From the NCBI RefSeq assembly GCF_016861975.1, contig NZ_BOMB01000007.1:1-64000 (forward strand): 64,000 bases of DNA, written 5' to 3'. Numbering within the stretch: position 1 is the first letter of the stretch; every line of letters starts with the position of its first letter. A program made the translations under genes and the position numbers. The DNA comes from Actinocatenispora rupis (GTDB taxonomy: Bacteria; Actinomycetota; Actinomycetes; Mycobacteriales; Micromonosporaceae). The notes under the pieces were generated by a model. It ran no database searches and had not been told where the DNA came from. It worked only from the letters and a program-made list of their open reading frames with translations. Shown here piece by piece: positions 1 to 8,910 of the stretch.

Positions 1-1
1 G

Positions 2-51
2 AAGCGCCGGAAGATCGGTCCGTAAGGGCCTTGATCTTCCGGCGCTTTTTC
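2..51 (+). terminator. Intrinsic terminator at left edge
   Basis: A 15-bp perfect inverted repeat (2-16 with 33-47, 16-nt loop) runs straight into a T-tract ending near base 51. The T-tract lies on the + strand side, so it should end a rightward transcript from a gene beyond the left edge. Confidence 0.8.
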
Positions 52-101
52 TATGCGCTGAATACGGTGCCTGGGTACTGGGAGCTGCGCGGGAATCGTT
101 G

Positions 102-138
102 CCCGGGGTACCGCCATCAGATCGAGCGGTACCCCGGG
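102..138 (-). terminator. Stem-loop downstream of the chaplin gene
   Basis: A 13-bp perfect inverted repeat (102-114 with 126-138) starts just after the chaplin stop codon. It has no T-tract, as is common for actinobacterial terminators, and probably ends the leftward chaplin transcript. Confidence 0.6.
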
Positions 139-144
139 GACAGG

Positions 145-690
145 TCATGCGCGACGGCGACGGCGGGCCAGGAACACCGTGGTGAGGCCGGCGGCCAGGA
201 GCGCGATGGCGGTGGCGACCAGGGCGGTCAGCTTGCCGCCGGTGACCGGCAGCGTCGGAGCTGCGGGCTTGGTCGCCGCGGCCTGTACGACCGGCGGGCT
301 GGTACGGGGGCCGGTGTTCGTGGTGGGGGTCGGTACGGGGGTGTTGGGGCAGGAGGACGAGGCGGCCTCGGGGGCGCGCCGGGTCTTCGCCTCGGTGCTC
401 TCGGAGCCGTAGCCGCCCTTGCTGCTCGTCGGGGACGGGCAGGCCGGCGGTGCGCTGGCGTCGGCGTCCGCGCCGCAGTGGCCGTTGGTACCCACTCCGA
501 CTCCGGCCACGCCGACGCCGTTGCCGCAGACGTTCACGGGCGCCTGGACGGGCGCGTGTACCTGCGTCCCGTTGCCGACGCCGGTGTTGCCGCCGGACGT
601 GTCGGCGGCGTACGCGGCGGTCGGCAGCGCCAGGGCGAAGCCGGCGGCGATGACGCCTGTGGCGACGGCAAGTCTTCTGGTGTGGCGCAT
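145..690 (-). CDS. Chaplin-family protein with LPVTG sortase anchor
   Basis: 181-aa surface protein. The start at 690 has a GGGAAG ribosome site; upstream in-frame codons lack one. It has an Arg-led signal peptide (about 1-29), a chaplin domain (about 34-74) with the paired cysteines C55 and C72, and a Pro/Thr/Ser-rich spacer. The C-terminus is a sortase signal: LPVTG at 147-151, a hydrophobic stretch and an RRRRR tail. Chaplins are amphipathic amyloid-forming proteins that coat aerial hyphae; wall-anchored long chaplins usually carry two chaplin domains, whereas only one is seen here. No sortase gene lies in the window. The family assignment rests on the GVGNG...VHAPV...NVCGN pattern. Confidence 0.85.
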   Translation of the reverse strand: MRHTRRLAVATGVIAAGFALALPTAAYAADTSGGNTGVGNGTQVHAPVQAPVNVCGNGVGVAGVGVGTNGHCGADADASAPPACPSPTSSKGGYGSESTEAKTRRAPEAASSSCPNTPVPTPTTNTGPRTSPPVVQAAATKPAAPTLPVTGGKLTALVATAIALLAAGLTTVFLARRRRRA

Positions 691-932
691 GTGCTTCCCT
701 TCGGATCCGTACCCGGCGCGGGTGGACGGCGCGGTTGCCGCGTCCGGTGCCGGGGCTCGGCGAGAGTGCTCTCGGCCTGCTAACGGACCAGGCGTACGAC
801 GGAAACGGGGAGTAGGAAAGCAAGTGCGAAGCGTGATTGTGTTCACGCGGGCAGAGTCCCGCAACCCGGTCTGCTCGGGTATTTCGGCAGGTCAGGTTCG
901 GATCGGGTAAATCGCCGCGAAGTGCCGGGCGG

Positions 933-1466
933 TTACCGTACGGGTGCCTCGGTCGGCAGTCCGGCGGCCTTGAGTACCTTCTTGCGGGTGCGCCGGGGCA
1001 GCCGGTCGACGTACACGAGGCCGTCGAGGTGGTCGGTCTCGTGTTGGAAGCAGCGCGCGAGCATGCCGGAGCCGTCGTAGCTGACGGGTTCGCCGGTGCG
1101 GTCGACACCGACGACGCCGGCGTACGCGGGGCGGGCCAGGTCGGCGTGCTGTCCGGGTACGGAGAGGCAGCCCTCGCTGTCGTCGTCGAGCTCGCGGGGC
1201 AGGTCGGGGAGCACCAGGGTCGGGTTGACGATGTGGCCGACCTGGTTGGTGTCGGTCTCGTCGGGGCAGTCGAAGACGAACACCCGCAGGTCGACGCCGA
1301 TCTGGTTGGCGGCGAGGCCGACGCCGTCCGCCGCGTACATGCTGGCGAACATGTCGTCGATGAGGGCGGCGAGGTCGTCGTCGAAGGTGTCGACGGGGCG
1401 GCAGGGGCGGTGCAGGACCGGCGTGCCGTAACGGATGATCGGTCGTGCGGTGCCGGTCGTGCTCAT
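933..1466 (-). CDS. def: Peptide deformylase
   Basis: 177-aa cytosolic metalloenzyme that removes the N-formyl group from nascent proteins. All three family motifs are present: GVGLAANQIG (48-57), EGCLS (98-102, metal ligand C100) and HETDH (142-146, ligands H142 and H146, catalytic E143). The ATG at 1466 follows GAGGTGGAG. Much longer open frames through here merely read into the protease gene. The upstream neighbour on the same strand is a secreted protease separated by a hairpin, so def is probably transcribed on its own. A small paralogue elsewhere in the genome is possible, as many actinomycetes carry several. Confidence 0.95.
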   Translation of the reverse strand: MSTTGTARPIIRYGTPVLHRPCRPVDTFDDDLAALIDDMFASMYAADGVGLAANQIGVDLRVFVFDCPDETDTNQVGHIVNPTLVLPDLPRELDDDSEGCLSVPGQHADLARPAYAGVVGVDRTGEPVSYDGSGMLARCFQHETDHLDGLVYVDRLPRRTRKKVLKAAGLPTEAPVR

Positions 1467-1519
1467 CTCCACCTCGCTGCTGTACGGACCCCGGCCATCG
1501 TACCGGCGGCGGAAAGCGG

Positions 1520-1553
1520 AAGGGCCGCCCCGGTTGCTGCCGGGACGGCCCTT
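1520..1553 (-). terminator. Hairpin between the S53 protease gene and def
   Basis: Arms 1520-1533 and 1540-1553 pair at 13 of 14 positions around a 6-base loop. The hairpin sits directly after the leftward protease gene, so it likely ends that transcript before def. Confidence 0.6.
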
Positions 1554-1573
1554 CGCGAGGTGGTACGGGTGGG

Positions 1574-3505
1574 TCAACCGCGCGAGGCGTGCTGCACGTA
1601 CTTCGCGCCGTTGGGGGTACCGAGGCCGGTCACGTCGTCGTAGCCGCGGGCCGCGGCCAGCGACGAGTCGTGGTCGAACGTGACGAGCGCCGAGCCGGAC
1701 GGGGTGGCGACCGCCACCGGCGTCCGCTGCGGCAGTACGTCCCGGTACGCGCTGGACTTGTACATCGAGTACAGCATCGGGTTGGCGAAGCCGATGGCCA
1801 CGTGCCGGTGGGTGCTGGCGACGGCCTGGACGCCGGCGAACAGCGGGCACGCGAGGCTGGTGCCGCCCCACGTCTCGACGGTGTACGTGCCGTCGATGGT
1901 GCGGCCGACCGCCATCCCCGTGTACGGATCGGCGAGGGCCGCCACGTCCGGGACCACGCGGGCCGGCGTGCCGCCGTACGCGCGGGAGAGGCTGGACGGG
2001 ACGACGCCGCGCTGGTAGCGGGGCTGGTCGAACAGGGTGCTGGTGCCGCCGCCGGCGCCGAACACGAACTCGCCGGGCGGGGTGCTCGCGTACGCCGCCG
2101 GGTTCTGCGTGTAGTCGACCTTGGCGACGTCGGTGCCCCAGCCGGTCTCGAACTGGTACGAGTTGTCGCTGCCGAGCGCCATGCTGGTGCCGCCGACCGC
2201 CGTCACGTACGGGTCGGAGGCGGGGAAGTCGGGCTGGGCCGACGGGGTGTTGCCGGCGGTGACCTCGTCGCCCGAGTCGCCGGACGAGAAGTACATGCCG
2301 ATGCCCTCGGCGGCGGCCTGGACGAAGATGGTGTGCTCGGCCTTGACCGAGCTCGCCGGGATGTCCTCGCCGGTGTTGCCCCACGAGTCGGAGACGATGT
2401 CGGCGGACCGGTTCTGGATGATCCAGTTCAGCGCCTCGTCGAGCCCGGTGTCGCAGTTCTTGGCGCCGACGTACCTGATGGTGGCGCCGGGGGCGGTGGC
2501 GTGGGCGGCCTCGACGTCGATGGCCTCCTCACCGTTCCAGCCGTCCTCGCCGCCGCACTCGTCCTGCATGTCGAACGGCTTGAAGACCTTCTCCGAGTAC
2601 TGGCCGGCCGCGTACGCGCCCTGCCCGTTCTCCTGCGCGTACCGGTCGGCGTCGGCCTGCATGGTGGGCGAGGCGTACGCGTCGACGATGGCGACGGTGG
2701 TGCCGCTGCCGTCGGTGCCCTTCGCGATGGGGCCCTTCACGCCGTACCCGGACTGGAGCTGGTCCGGCGTGTAGCCGCAGAGGTACGTGGGGAACTCGGT
2801 CCGGCCGTACGCCTTGGGCAGGGTCTGGTGGTGCTCGCCCCAGAAGGTGGAGCACTTCGCCGGGGCCGGAGCGGCGCTGGGTGCGGCGCTGCGGGTCTTG
2901 GCGCTCGCCGGGTCACTGGCCCGGTGGTGGAACGGGGTGCGCAGCGGCGCGGTCTCGGCCAGCCCGTTGACGGACAGCACGAGGTTCGCCACCGAACTCG
3001 GCAGGGTCGCCTGCCGGCTCGGCGCCCGCAGGCTGTGTCCCTTGTACCGGTAGGTCGACAGGGTGGTGCCGAACGCCTTGTCGAGCTGGGCGACGGTACC
3101 GCTGGCGTCGATGTACCGGTTGCCGGCGGCGGTGCCGTCGACGCTCAGCCCCTGGCCCTTCAGGTACGAGCTGACCTGCTGGACGCTCGCGTCGCTGGGG
3201 GCGAAGCGCTTGTTGAACTGGGCGGGGCTGAGGTAGTGCCCGTACTGCCGGTTGCCCGGGGTGGACACCGCGGTGGCGAGCCGTTCCGCGGAGTCGGCGT
3301 CGCGCAGGTTGAGGAACACCTGCACGCCGACCCGGTCGGACGACTGGGGCGTGCCGGACCGGTTGGCGGACGTGGCCCAGGCAGGCGTACTTCCCGGCAC
3401 GGCGTGCCGGATCGGTGCGGCGGTCGCGGCGCTCGCTGCGAACGGCAGGACCAGCGCTGTGGCGCCGGCCGCGATCGCGGCGCGTCGGATGAGGGTGTGC
3501 CGCAT
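1574..3505 (-). CDS. Secreted S53 (sedolisin/kumamolisin-type) serine protease
   Basis: 643 aa. The ATG at 3505 has a clear AAGGAG site. A signal peptide (about 1-30) is followed by a Pro-kumamolisin activation domain (about 45-200, including YGHYLSPAQFNKRF) and the S53 catalytic domain. The E-x-x-x-D pair is E326/D330 and the nucleophile is S550 in GGTSLACP; the oxyanion region reads SDSWGN. The C-terminal YDDVTGLGTPNG matches the sedolisin calcium site. These enzymes are secreted as zymogens and cleave themselves in acid, so an extracellular nutrient-acquiring protease is likely. The gene is monocistronic and divergent from the ABC exporter genes. Confidence 0.93.
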   Translation of the reverse strand: MRHTLIRRAAIAAGATALVLPFAASAATAAPIRHAVPGSTPAWATSANRSGTPQSSDRVGVQVFLNLRDADSAERLATAVSTPGNRQYGHYLSPAQFNKRFAPSDASVQQVSSYLKGQGLSVDGTAAGNRYIDASGTVAQLDKAFGTTLSTYRYKGHSLRAPSRQATLPSSVANLVLSVNGLAETAPLRTPFHHRASDPASAKTRSAAPSAAPAPAKCSTFWGEHHQTLPKAYGRTEFPTYLCGYTPDQLQSGYGVKGPIAKGTDGSGTTVAIVDAYASPTMQADADRYAQENGQGAYAAGQYSEKVFKPFDMQDECGGEDGWNGEEAIDVEAAHATAPGATIRYVGAKNCDTGLDEALNWIIQNRSADIVSDSWGNTGEDIPASSVKAEHTIFVQAAAEGIGMYFSSGDSGDEVTAGNTPSAQPDFPASDPYVTAVGGTSMALGSDNSYQFETGWGTDVAKVDYTQNPAAYASTPPGEFVFGAGGGTSTLFDQPRYQRGVVPSSLSRAYGGTPARVVPDVAALADPYTGMAVGRTIDGTYTVETWGGTSLACPLFAGVQAVASTHRHVAIGFANPMLYSMYKSSAYRDVLPQRTPVAVATPSGSALVTFDHDSSLAAARGYDDVTGLGTPNGAKYVQHASRG

Positions 3506-3845
3506 TGGTCTCCTTCCGTGTACTCGAAAGGGGTGAGCGGTGCGTGTCGACCGCGAAACGGGTCTATCTCCCCGTGGTGGCCGTTCCGCTCGAATCCCGG
3601 AAGTATCAGATCGGTGGCCTACGTGCCTTGTCAAGGGAAGTTTTACCCATGTCCGGCCACGGATCAGGCACAACCGCGATTCCCATGTGGACGGTCGTGT
3701 CGTACGAGCGTGGATCGAAGGGGTGGGGCCAGACCCACCCGCGCCGTGGGGGTCGATGCATTACCGCCGGGCACGCCGGACCGTACCGTGGTGCTCGGCG
3801 GGTGGCGCGGACAGGCGCGGCAGTCCGTTTGAGGAGGGGCGATTC
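3506..3845. other. Divergent promoter region, S53 protease / ABC exporter
   Basis: 340 bp without a credible gene. It must hold the leftward protease promoter and the rightward exporter promoter. No convincing -35/-10 pair or repeat operator was recognised. Confidence 0.6.
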
Positions 3846-4784
3846 GTGACTGAGCGGCGGTTGGAGATCGACGCCGTGTCGAAACGGTACGGCGACGTGG
3901 TTGCGTTGTCGGACATGACATTCGACGTACGTGCGGGCGAGCTGTTCGGGTTCGTTGGCAGCAACGGCGCCGGGAAGACGACGACGATGCGCATCGCGCT
4001 CGGCGTACTGGCGGCCGATTCCGGTGTGGTGCGGTGGGATTCCCGACCGGTCACAGTGGACACCCGACGCCGGATCGGGTACATGCCGGAGGAACGCGGC
4101 CTGTACCCGCGGATGAAGGTCGGCGAGCAGCTGGAGTACCTGGCGGAGCTGCACGGGATGTCGCGGTCCGCGGCGCGGAGTTCGGCGCGGCGGTGGGCGG
4201 AGCGGCTCGGGGTGTCCGGCCGGCTCGGCGACGAGGTGCAGAAGCTCAGCCTCGGCAACCAGCAGCGCGTCCAGCTGGCCGCCGCGCTGGTACACGATCC
4301 GAGCATCCTGATCCTGGACGAGCCGTTCTCCGGGCTGGATCCGGTGGCGGTGGACGTGATGAGCGACGTGTTGCGGGAGAAGGCCGCGGAGGGCATCCCG
4401 GTGGTGTTCTCCAGTCACCAGCTGGATCTGGTGCAGCGGCTGTGCGACCGGGTCGGCATCGTCCGAAGTGGACGGATGGTGGCCTGCGGGCCGGTGGCCG
4501 AGCTGCGCGCCGGCGGTACGGCACGGCTCGTGGTCGGTGCGCCGGACGCGCCGAACGGTTGGGCCGCAGGCATTCCCGGCGTCTCGGTCGCCGAACACCG
4601 GGACGGTACGACGGTGCTGGAGCTGGCGGCCGGCGCGGACGACCAGGCGGTACTGCGGGCTGCGCTGGCCACCGGGCCGGTGCACGAGTTCGCCCGGCGG
4701 CTGCCGTCGCTCACCGAACTGTTCCGCAACGTCGTCAGCGAGCACGTCGGCGGGCACACCGGTACCGAGGAGGCGCGGGTATGA
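3846..4784 (+). CDS. ABC exporter ATP-binding protein (NatA-like)
   Basis: 312-aa cytoplasmic ATPase. The GTG at 3846 is preceded by GAGGAGGGG. Visible motifs are Walker A (GSNGAGKTT), Q-loop region, signature LSLGNQQRVQ, Walker B LILDEPFSGLD and the H-loop SSHQ. The extra about 90 residues after the nucleotide-binding domain resemble the DUF4162-type tail of NatA/YhaQ-like exporters. It overlaps the permease gene by four bases (ATGA), so the two are translationally coupled and form one exporter. The substrate is unknown; sodium, peptide or drug export are all possible for this family. Confidence 0.9.
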   Translation: MTERRLEIDAVSKRYGDVVALSDMTFDVRAGELFGFVGSNGAGKTTTMRIALGVLAADSGVVRWDSRPVTVDTRRRIGYMPEERGLYPRMKVGEQLEYLAELHGMSRSAARSSARRWAERLGVSGRLGDEVQKLSLGNQQRVQLAAALVHDPSILILDEPFSGLDPVAVDVMSDVLREKAAEGIPVVFSSHQLDLVQRLCDRVGIVRSGRMVACGPVAELRAGGTARLVVGAPDAPNGWAAGIPGVSVAEHRDGTTVLELAAGADDQAVLRAALATGPVHEFARRLPSLTELFRNVVSEHVGGHTGTEEARV

Positions 4785-5971
4785 ACATCAGCGCGACACG
4801 AGCCGTACGCCTGGTCGCGCGGCGGGAGCTGGCGACCCGGTTGCGTTCCAAGGCATTCGTCATCAGCACACTCATCATGCTGGTGTTCATCGGCGGGTAC
4901 ATCGTGCTGATGAACGTCATCGGCAGCAGCTCGAACCACAGTACGGTGGGGTTCACGCCGGCGACGGGATCGCTTGCGGTGTCGGTGAAGTCGACCGGCA
5001 AGGCGGTCGGCGAGGACATCACGACGCGGACGGTGTCGGAGGCGGCCGGCCGGAAACAGGTCTCCGACGGGAAACTGGACGCGCTCGTCGTCGGCGGCCC
5101 GGGCGACTTCACCGTGGTGGTGAAGAAGAGCCTGAAGTCGGGCCTGGCGAACACGTTCAACGTACTGGCCCGGCAGGAGGCGCTGAACACGCAGATCCGT
5201 TCCCTGGGCAAGGATCCGGCGGACGTGAACCGCGCGGTGGCGTCGGCGTCGGTGCACGTGCAACCGTTGCAGCCGGCCGGGGAGTACCAGACGCAGCGGC
5301 TCGTACTCGGGATCGTGGCCGTGGTCCTGCTGTACATGTCGTTGATGATCAACGGGCAGGCGGTCGCGCAGGGCGTCGTCGAGGAGAAGTCGAGCCGGGT
5401 GGTGGAGCTGCTGCTGGCCACCGTACGGCCGTGGCAGTTGATGGCCGGCAAGGTACTCGGCATCGCGGTCGTGGGCCTGGTGCAGATGATCGTGTTCGCC
5501 GCGGTCGGGTTGGGGCTGGGCCTCGCGACGGGGGTGTTGAGCATCCCGGCCGCGCTGCTCACCGGCACCGCGGTGTGGACGATCGTCTGGTACCTGATCG
5601 GCTTCTTCATGTACGCGGTGATGCTGGCCGCGGCGGGCGCGCTGGTGTCCCGGCAGGAGGACGCGAACAGCGTGGTCACCCCGGTGCTGATGCTCATCAT
5701 CGTGCCGGCCGTGATCGGCTGGTCGGTGATCCCGGCGAACCCGGACAGCCAGCTCGGCCACGTACTGTCGATGATCCCGCTGTTCTCGCCGATGCTGATG
5801 CCGATGCGGATCGCGCTGGGGGTGGCGCCCGCGTGGGAGATCGCGCTGTCGGTGGTGCTGTCGGTGGCGCTGGTCGTCGGACTCGTGGCGCTCGCCGGCC
5901 GGGTGTACCGCAACGCGGTGTTGCGCACCGGTGCCCGGGTCAAGCTGTCCGACGCGCTGCGCTCCGCCTGA
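4781..5971 (+). CDS. ABC-2 type permease (NatB/YhaP-like)
   Basis: 396-aa membrane partner of the preceding ATPase. It has one N-terminal membrane segment (about 25-47), a large extracytoplasmic loop (about 50-170), then about five hydrophobic segments. The cytoplasmic-loop motif EEKSSRVVELLLATVRPWQL is the hallmark of NatB-like ABC-2 permeases and likely contacts the ATPase. Start ATG at 4781 lies inside the stop of the upstream gene. A strong hairpin follows the stop codon. Confidence 0.9.
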   Translation: MNISATRAVRLVARRELATRLRSKAFVISTLIMLVFIGGYIVLMNVIGSSSNHSTVGFTPATGSLAVSVKSTGKAVGEDITTRTVSEAAGRKQVSDGKLDALVVGGPGDFTVVVKKSLKSGLANTFNVLARQEALNTQIRSLGKDPADVNRAVASASVHVQPLQPAGEYQTQRLVLGIVAVVLLYMSLMINGQAVAQGVVEEKSSRVVELLLATVRPWQLMAGKVLGIAVVGLVQMIVFAAVGLGLGLATGVLSIPAALLTGTAVWTIVWYLIGFFMYAVMLAAAGALVSRQEDANSVVTPVLMLIIVPAVIGWSVIPANPDSQLGHVLSMIPLFSPMLMPMRIALGVAPAWEIALSVVLSVALVVGLVALAGRVYRNAVLRTGARVKLSDALRSA

Positions 5972-5999
5972 GCCCGCCCGGCCGAGCCGGCCGGTCACC

Positions 6000-6028
6000 G
6001 CGGCCCCGGGGTCCGACCCCGGGGCCGC
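6000..6028 (+). terminator. Terminator hairpin of the ABC exporter operon
   Basis: 13-bp perfect, all-but-two G/C inverted repeat (6000-6012 with 6016-6028) with a 3-nt loop, 28 bases after the permease stop. It has no T-tract. Confidence 0.75.
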
Positions 6029-6043
6029 TGCCGTGCCCTGACG

Positions 6044-6056
6044 TAGGGTCGGCCCA
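6044..6056 (+). promoter_or_regulatory. Leaderless-type -10 box for the aldo/keto reductase
   Basis: TAGGGT (6044-6049) sits six bases before the ATG at 6056, and there is no ribosome site. This spacing puts the transcription start at or next to the A of the ATG, as in leaderless actinobacterial mRNAs. Confidence 0.6.
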
Positions 6057-6994
6057 TGCGCTATCGATCTCTGGGTACGTCCGGGCTTGAGGTCTCCGTG
6101 GTCGGGCTCGGCTGCAACAACTTCGGCCGCAAGGTGGACCTGGCCGGTACGCGTGCGGTGGTGGACGCTGCGATCGACGCCGGCATCACGCTGCTCGACA
6201 CCGCCGACATGTACGGCGGGGGCGGGGTATCGGAGCGGTTGCTCGGCGAGGTGTTGCAGCACCGGCGGGACCGGGTGGTGCTGGCCACCAAGTTCGGGCA
6301 CCAGGGCTTCGACATGGGGTACGGCCCGGCGGCCGGCGCCAAGGGCGGCCGGGCGTACGTGCGACGCGCGGTGGAGGCGTCGCTGCGCCGGCTGCGTACC
6401 GACCACATCGACCTGTACCAGATGCACACGCCGGACCCGGTGACGCCGATCGAGGAGACGCTGGCGGCGCTGACCGAGCTGGTCGCCGAGGGCAAGGTCC
6501 GGTACGTCGGGAACTCGAACTTCGCGGGCTGGCAGATCGCCGAGGCGGCGCACGTGGCGCGGGCCGGCGGGTACGTGCCGTTCGTGTCGGCGCAGAACCT
6601 CTGGTCGCTGCTGGACCGGGAGGCGGAGCGCGAGGTCGTACCCGCGGCGCGGCACTACGGTCTCGGCGTCCTGCCGTACTACCCGCTCGGCAACGGCCTG
6701 CTGACCGGCAATGTACGCAAGGGTCGGGCGCTGCCGGCAGGCAGCCGCATCGCCGAGCGCGCGCACCTGGCGACGGAGGAGCGGATCGACACGGTGGAGC
6801 GGCTGGCCGCGTGGGGCGAGAAGCGCGACCGGTCCGTGCTCGACGTCGCGATCGGCGGGCTGGCCGCGTTCCCGGGCTGCGGCTCGGTGATCGCCGGCGC
6901 CACCACCCCCGAGCAGGTGTACGCGAACGCCGCGGCCGGCGACTGGGAGCCCACGGCCGAGGAGCTGGCCGAGATCCGCGAACTGATCGGGTAG
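6056..6994 (+). CDS. Aldo/keto reductase
   Basis: 312-aa NADPH-dependent oxidoreductase of the AKR superfamily, cytosolic. Catalytic tetrad residues are readable: Asp and Tyr in DTADMYGGG (about 48-56), Lys in LATKFGH and His in MHTPDP. The cofactor-binding end (SVIAGATTPEQV) resembles the AKR11/IolS-like group. The start is fixed by the leaderless -10 box; the gene is monocistronic after a terminator. The natural substrate cannot be inferred. Confidence 0.92.
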   Translation: MRYRSLGTSGLEVSVVGLGCNNFGRKVDLAGTRAVVDAAIDAGITLLDTADMYGGGGVSERLLGEVLQHRRDRVVLATKFGHQGFDMGYGPAAGAKGGRAYVRRAVEASLRRLRTDHIDLYQMHTPDPVTPIEETLAALTELVAEGKVRYVGNSNFAGWQIAEAAHVARAGGYVPFVSAQNLWSLLDREAEREVVPAARHYGLGVLPYYPLGNGLLTGNVRKGRALPAGSRIAERAHLATEERIDTVERLAAWGEKRDRSVLDVAIGGLAAFPGCGSVIAGATTPEQVYANAAAGDWEPTAEELAEIRELIG

Positions 6995-7102
6995 CTCTCC
7001 GCAGTCCGGCCGGTACCGTACGGGGCCGGGGTGGGCCGGCATTTCATTCTGTGCGGACCTCTAGGGAATGATGGGGGGCCGGACGAGCGGGAGGAGGAGC
7101 CG

Positions 7103-8215
7103 GTGCGCTTCGAGGTGTCACGGGCGCTGGACTCGATCGAGCGGCGGCTGACCACGGATCCGACGCTGGCGCGGGCGGTCGTCGACCTGGCGCCGATCGT
7201 ACGGATGCAGGAGCTGGACGGCGGTCGGCCGATGTTCCTGCTCCGGCTCGGCATGGTGATCGACGCGCTCGGCCAGTCGCTCGGCGAGCCCGGCGCCCGG
7301 GTGTACGTGGTGGTCGACCGGGCGCTCACCTCCGACCTGGAGCTGACCTCCAACGAGAAGATGGTGCTGCGCCGCTGGTCCGACGACGGGCTCGTCGAGA
7401 CGCTCGGCGAGGTCGACGACCGGGTACTGGAGCTGGCGGCGTACACGGGGCTGCCGGTGATCACCCGGGACGACTTCGCGCGGTTCGCCGGCCGGCATCC
7501 GTGGGTGCAGGCGGCGCCGTTCCTCGTACCGGTCGCCGGGGTCGGCGGCGCGGCGCTCATGACGCGCCCCAACTCGTCCCCGCAGTCCCGCCCCACACCC
7601 GACCCTGCCACCCAGGGCGTCCTCTCCCGCTACTGGCGCTGCAACGAGCCCGGCTGCGTCCTCTTCGGTACTCCCGGCCCGGCGCAGCCGCCGCCCCGGA
7701 TCCGCGGTGGCCGGGCCGTGTGCCCGCGGCACGACGCGCCGATGCAGGACGCCGGGCCGCGGCTGGCGTCGGTACAGCTGACGATCTGGGTGGGCGGCGA
7801 GGACCGCGGCCGGTTCCCCGTCACCGCCGGGGCTCCCGTCGTGGTGGGCCGCTCGCCGGACGGCCCGGGTGGGATCCGGCTCGGCGAGCTGCTCGACGAC
7901 GAGGCCGTGCAGTGGGTCAGCCGTAACCACGTCCGGTTCGACCTTGCCGGAACCGCGCTCACCGTCACCGACACCAGTACCAACGGCACCCTCGTACGGA
8001 CGCGGTCCGGGCCGGACGCCGTACCGGGTGAGGTGACGTTGAGCCGCGGCCAGCAGTACGTGCTGGACGAGTGGGACGTGGTCGAGCTGCACACCGGTGT
8101 CGCGCTGGGGCGTGCGGACCGGCAGCCGCGGCGGGCGTCGGCCGAGGACGCGCCGGTGATGGCGGAGGCGCCGACCATGGCCATCCGGCTGCCTGGCCCC
8201 GGCCAGTCGCTCTGA
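7103..8215 (+). CDS. FHA-domain protein with N-terminal PIN-like region and zinc-binding insert
   Basis: 370 aa. The GTG at 7103 follows GGAGGAGG. Residues about 1-135 look PIN/NYN-like: a conserved VVVDRAL strand, the acidic run DDGLVETLGEVDD and LPVITRDDF, as in RNase-fold proteins. A Pro-rich linker holds C180, C185, C207 and H210, a possible zinc ribbon. Residues about 226-333 form an FHA domain with GRS (249-251), SRNH (273-276) and TSTNG (291-295), the phosphothreonine-reading residues. It may link Ser/Thr kinase signalling to RNA processing, but that is inference. FHA is certain; the PIN-like call is moderate. Confidence 0.75.
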   Translation: MRFEVSRALDSIERRLTTDPTLARAVVDLAPIVRMQELDGGRPMFLLRLGMVIDALGQSLGEPGARVYVVVDRALTSDLELTSNEKMVLRRWSDDGLVETLGEVDDRVLELAAYTGLPVITRDDFARFAGRHPWVQAAPFLVPVAGVGGAALMTRPNSSPQSRPTPDPATQGVLSRYWRCNEPGCVLFGTPGPAQPPPRIRGGRAVCPRHDAPMQDAGPRLASVQLTIWVGGEDRGRFPVTAGAPVVVGRSPDGPGGIRLGELLDDEAVQWVSRNHVRFDLAGTALTVTDTSTNGTLVRTRSGPDAVPGEVTLSRGQQYVLDEWDVVELHTGVALGRADRQPRRASAEDAPVMAEAPTMAIRLPGPGQSL

Positions 8216-8590
8216 ACGCGTCCGCGCCTGCCGTACGGGCGCCGGGTTCGCCGCCGCGCGGCCCGCTGACGGTGGTGGCGCGGCACGGCGCGCGGATCGG
8301 CCGGGCGGGGTGTGATCGGGATTCGGGTGATGCGGGAGAGGACACCGTCCGCTCCCGCGCCTTCTGTCGCCACGAGGGCGAAACCGTTGGTACACAACGG
8401 AACCGGGCACCGCGCCGGCGTACCGACCGGGCGGGTGCCGTACCACAAGGTCGTGGCGCGGGCGCGGAACGGTGGCCCGGCGGACGATCCGGGGTCGATG
8501 GCGCGCCCGTGTGCCCGGCCGGTGCGGCGGTTCGGGCGGAGGCGGATCGACCCCGGTGGTTGTCGGGGCTGCGCGGGAGTGTGGGGGAAC
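8216..8590. other. 375-bp stretch without a recognised gene
   Basis: Open frames here show no codon bias or recognisable family. The only structure seen is a small hairpin (CCGTTG 8384-8389 with CAACGG 8395-8400). Confidence 0.5.
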
Positions 8591-8875
8591 TTAGCGGGGG
8601 AGCGGAGCGGTCTGGTCGACCGCGACCCCGGAGGTACGGACGGAGACGGTGCGACGCACCACGCGCTGACCGCGCGGACCGAGCTCCCAGCCGGTGAGAA
8701 GAAGCCACGCGGCGCGCTCGGCCGGTCGGCCCTGCGCGGCGTCCACAGTGGACGGAAGTGGCGGCTCGGTGATCAGGAGGCGGAGGGGTTGGTCACGGAA
8801 CTGCGGCGAGGCGTCACCGGTGAGGTGGACGGTCTGGCCGGGTTGGGGGACGATTCCGATCATCACGGGGACCAT
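8591..8875 (-). CDS. Small conserved actinobacterial protein, function unknown
   Basis: 94 aa. The ATG at 8875 has AAGGGG five bases upstream; a second ATG at 8863 is possible. The core reads TVHLTGDASPQF, then WLLLTGWELGPRG with a following VVRRTVSV. This layout (beta-strand, WLxLxGYxLGPxG, RRxxxV) recalls a family of roughly 70-100-aa proteins in Micromonosporaceae and relatives. There is no signal peptide or membrane segment, and no function is known to me. It stands alone between two intergenic stretches. Confidence 0.6.
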   Translation of the reverse strand: MVPVMIGIVPQPGQTVHLTGDASPQFRDQPLRLLITEPPLPSTVDAAQGRPAERAAWLLLTGWELGPRGQRVVRRTVSVRTSGVAVDQTAPLPR

Positions 8876-8910
8876 GGTGCCCCTTATCGTCCAGCCTGCC
8901 TAGCCCGTCG

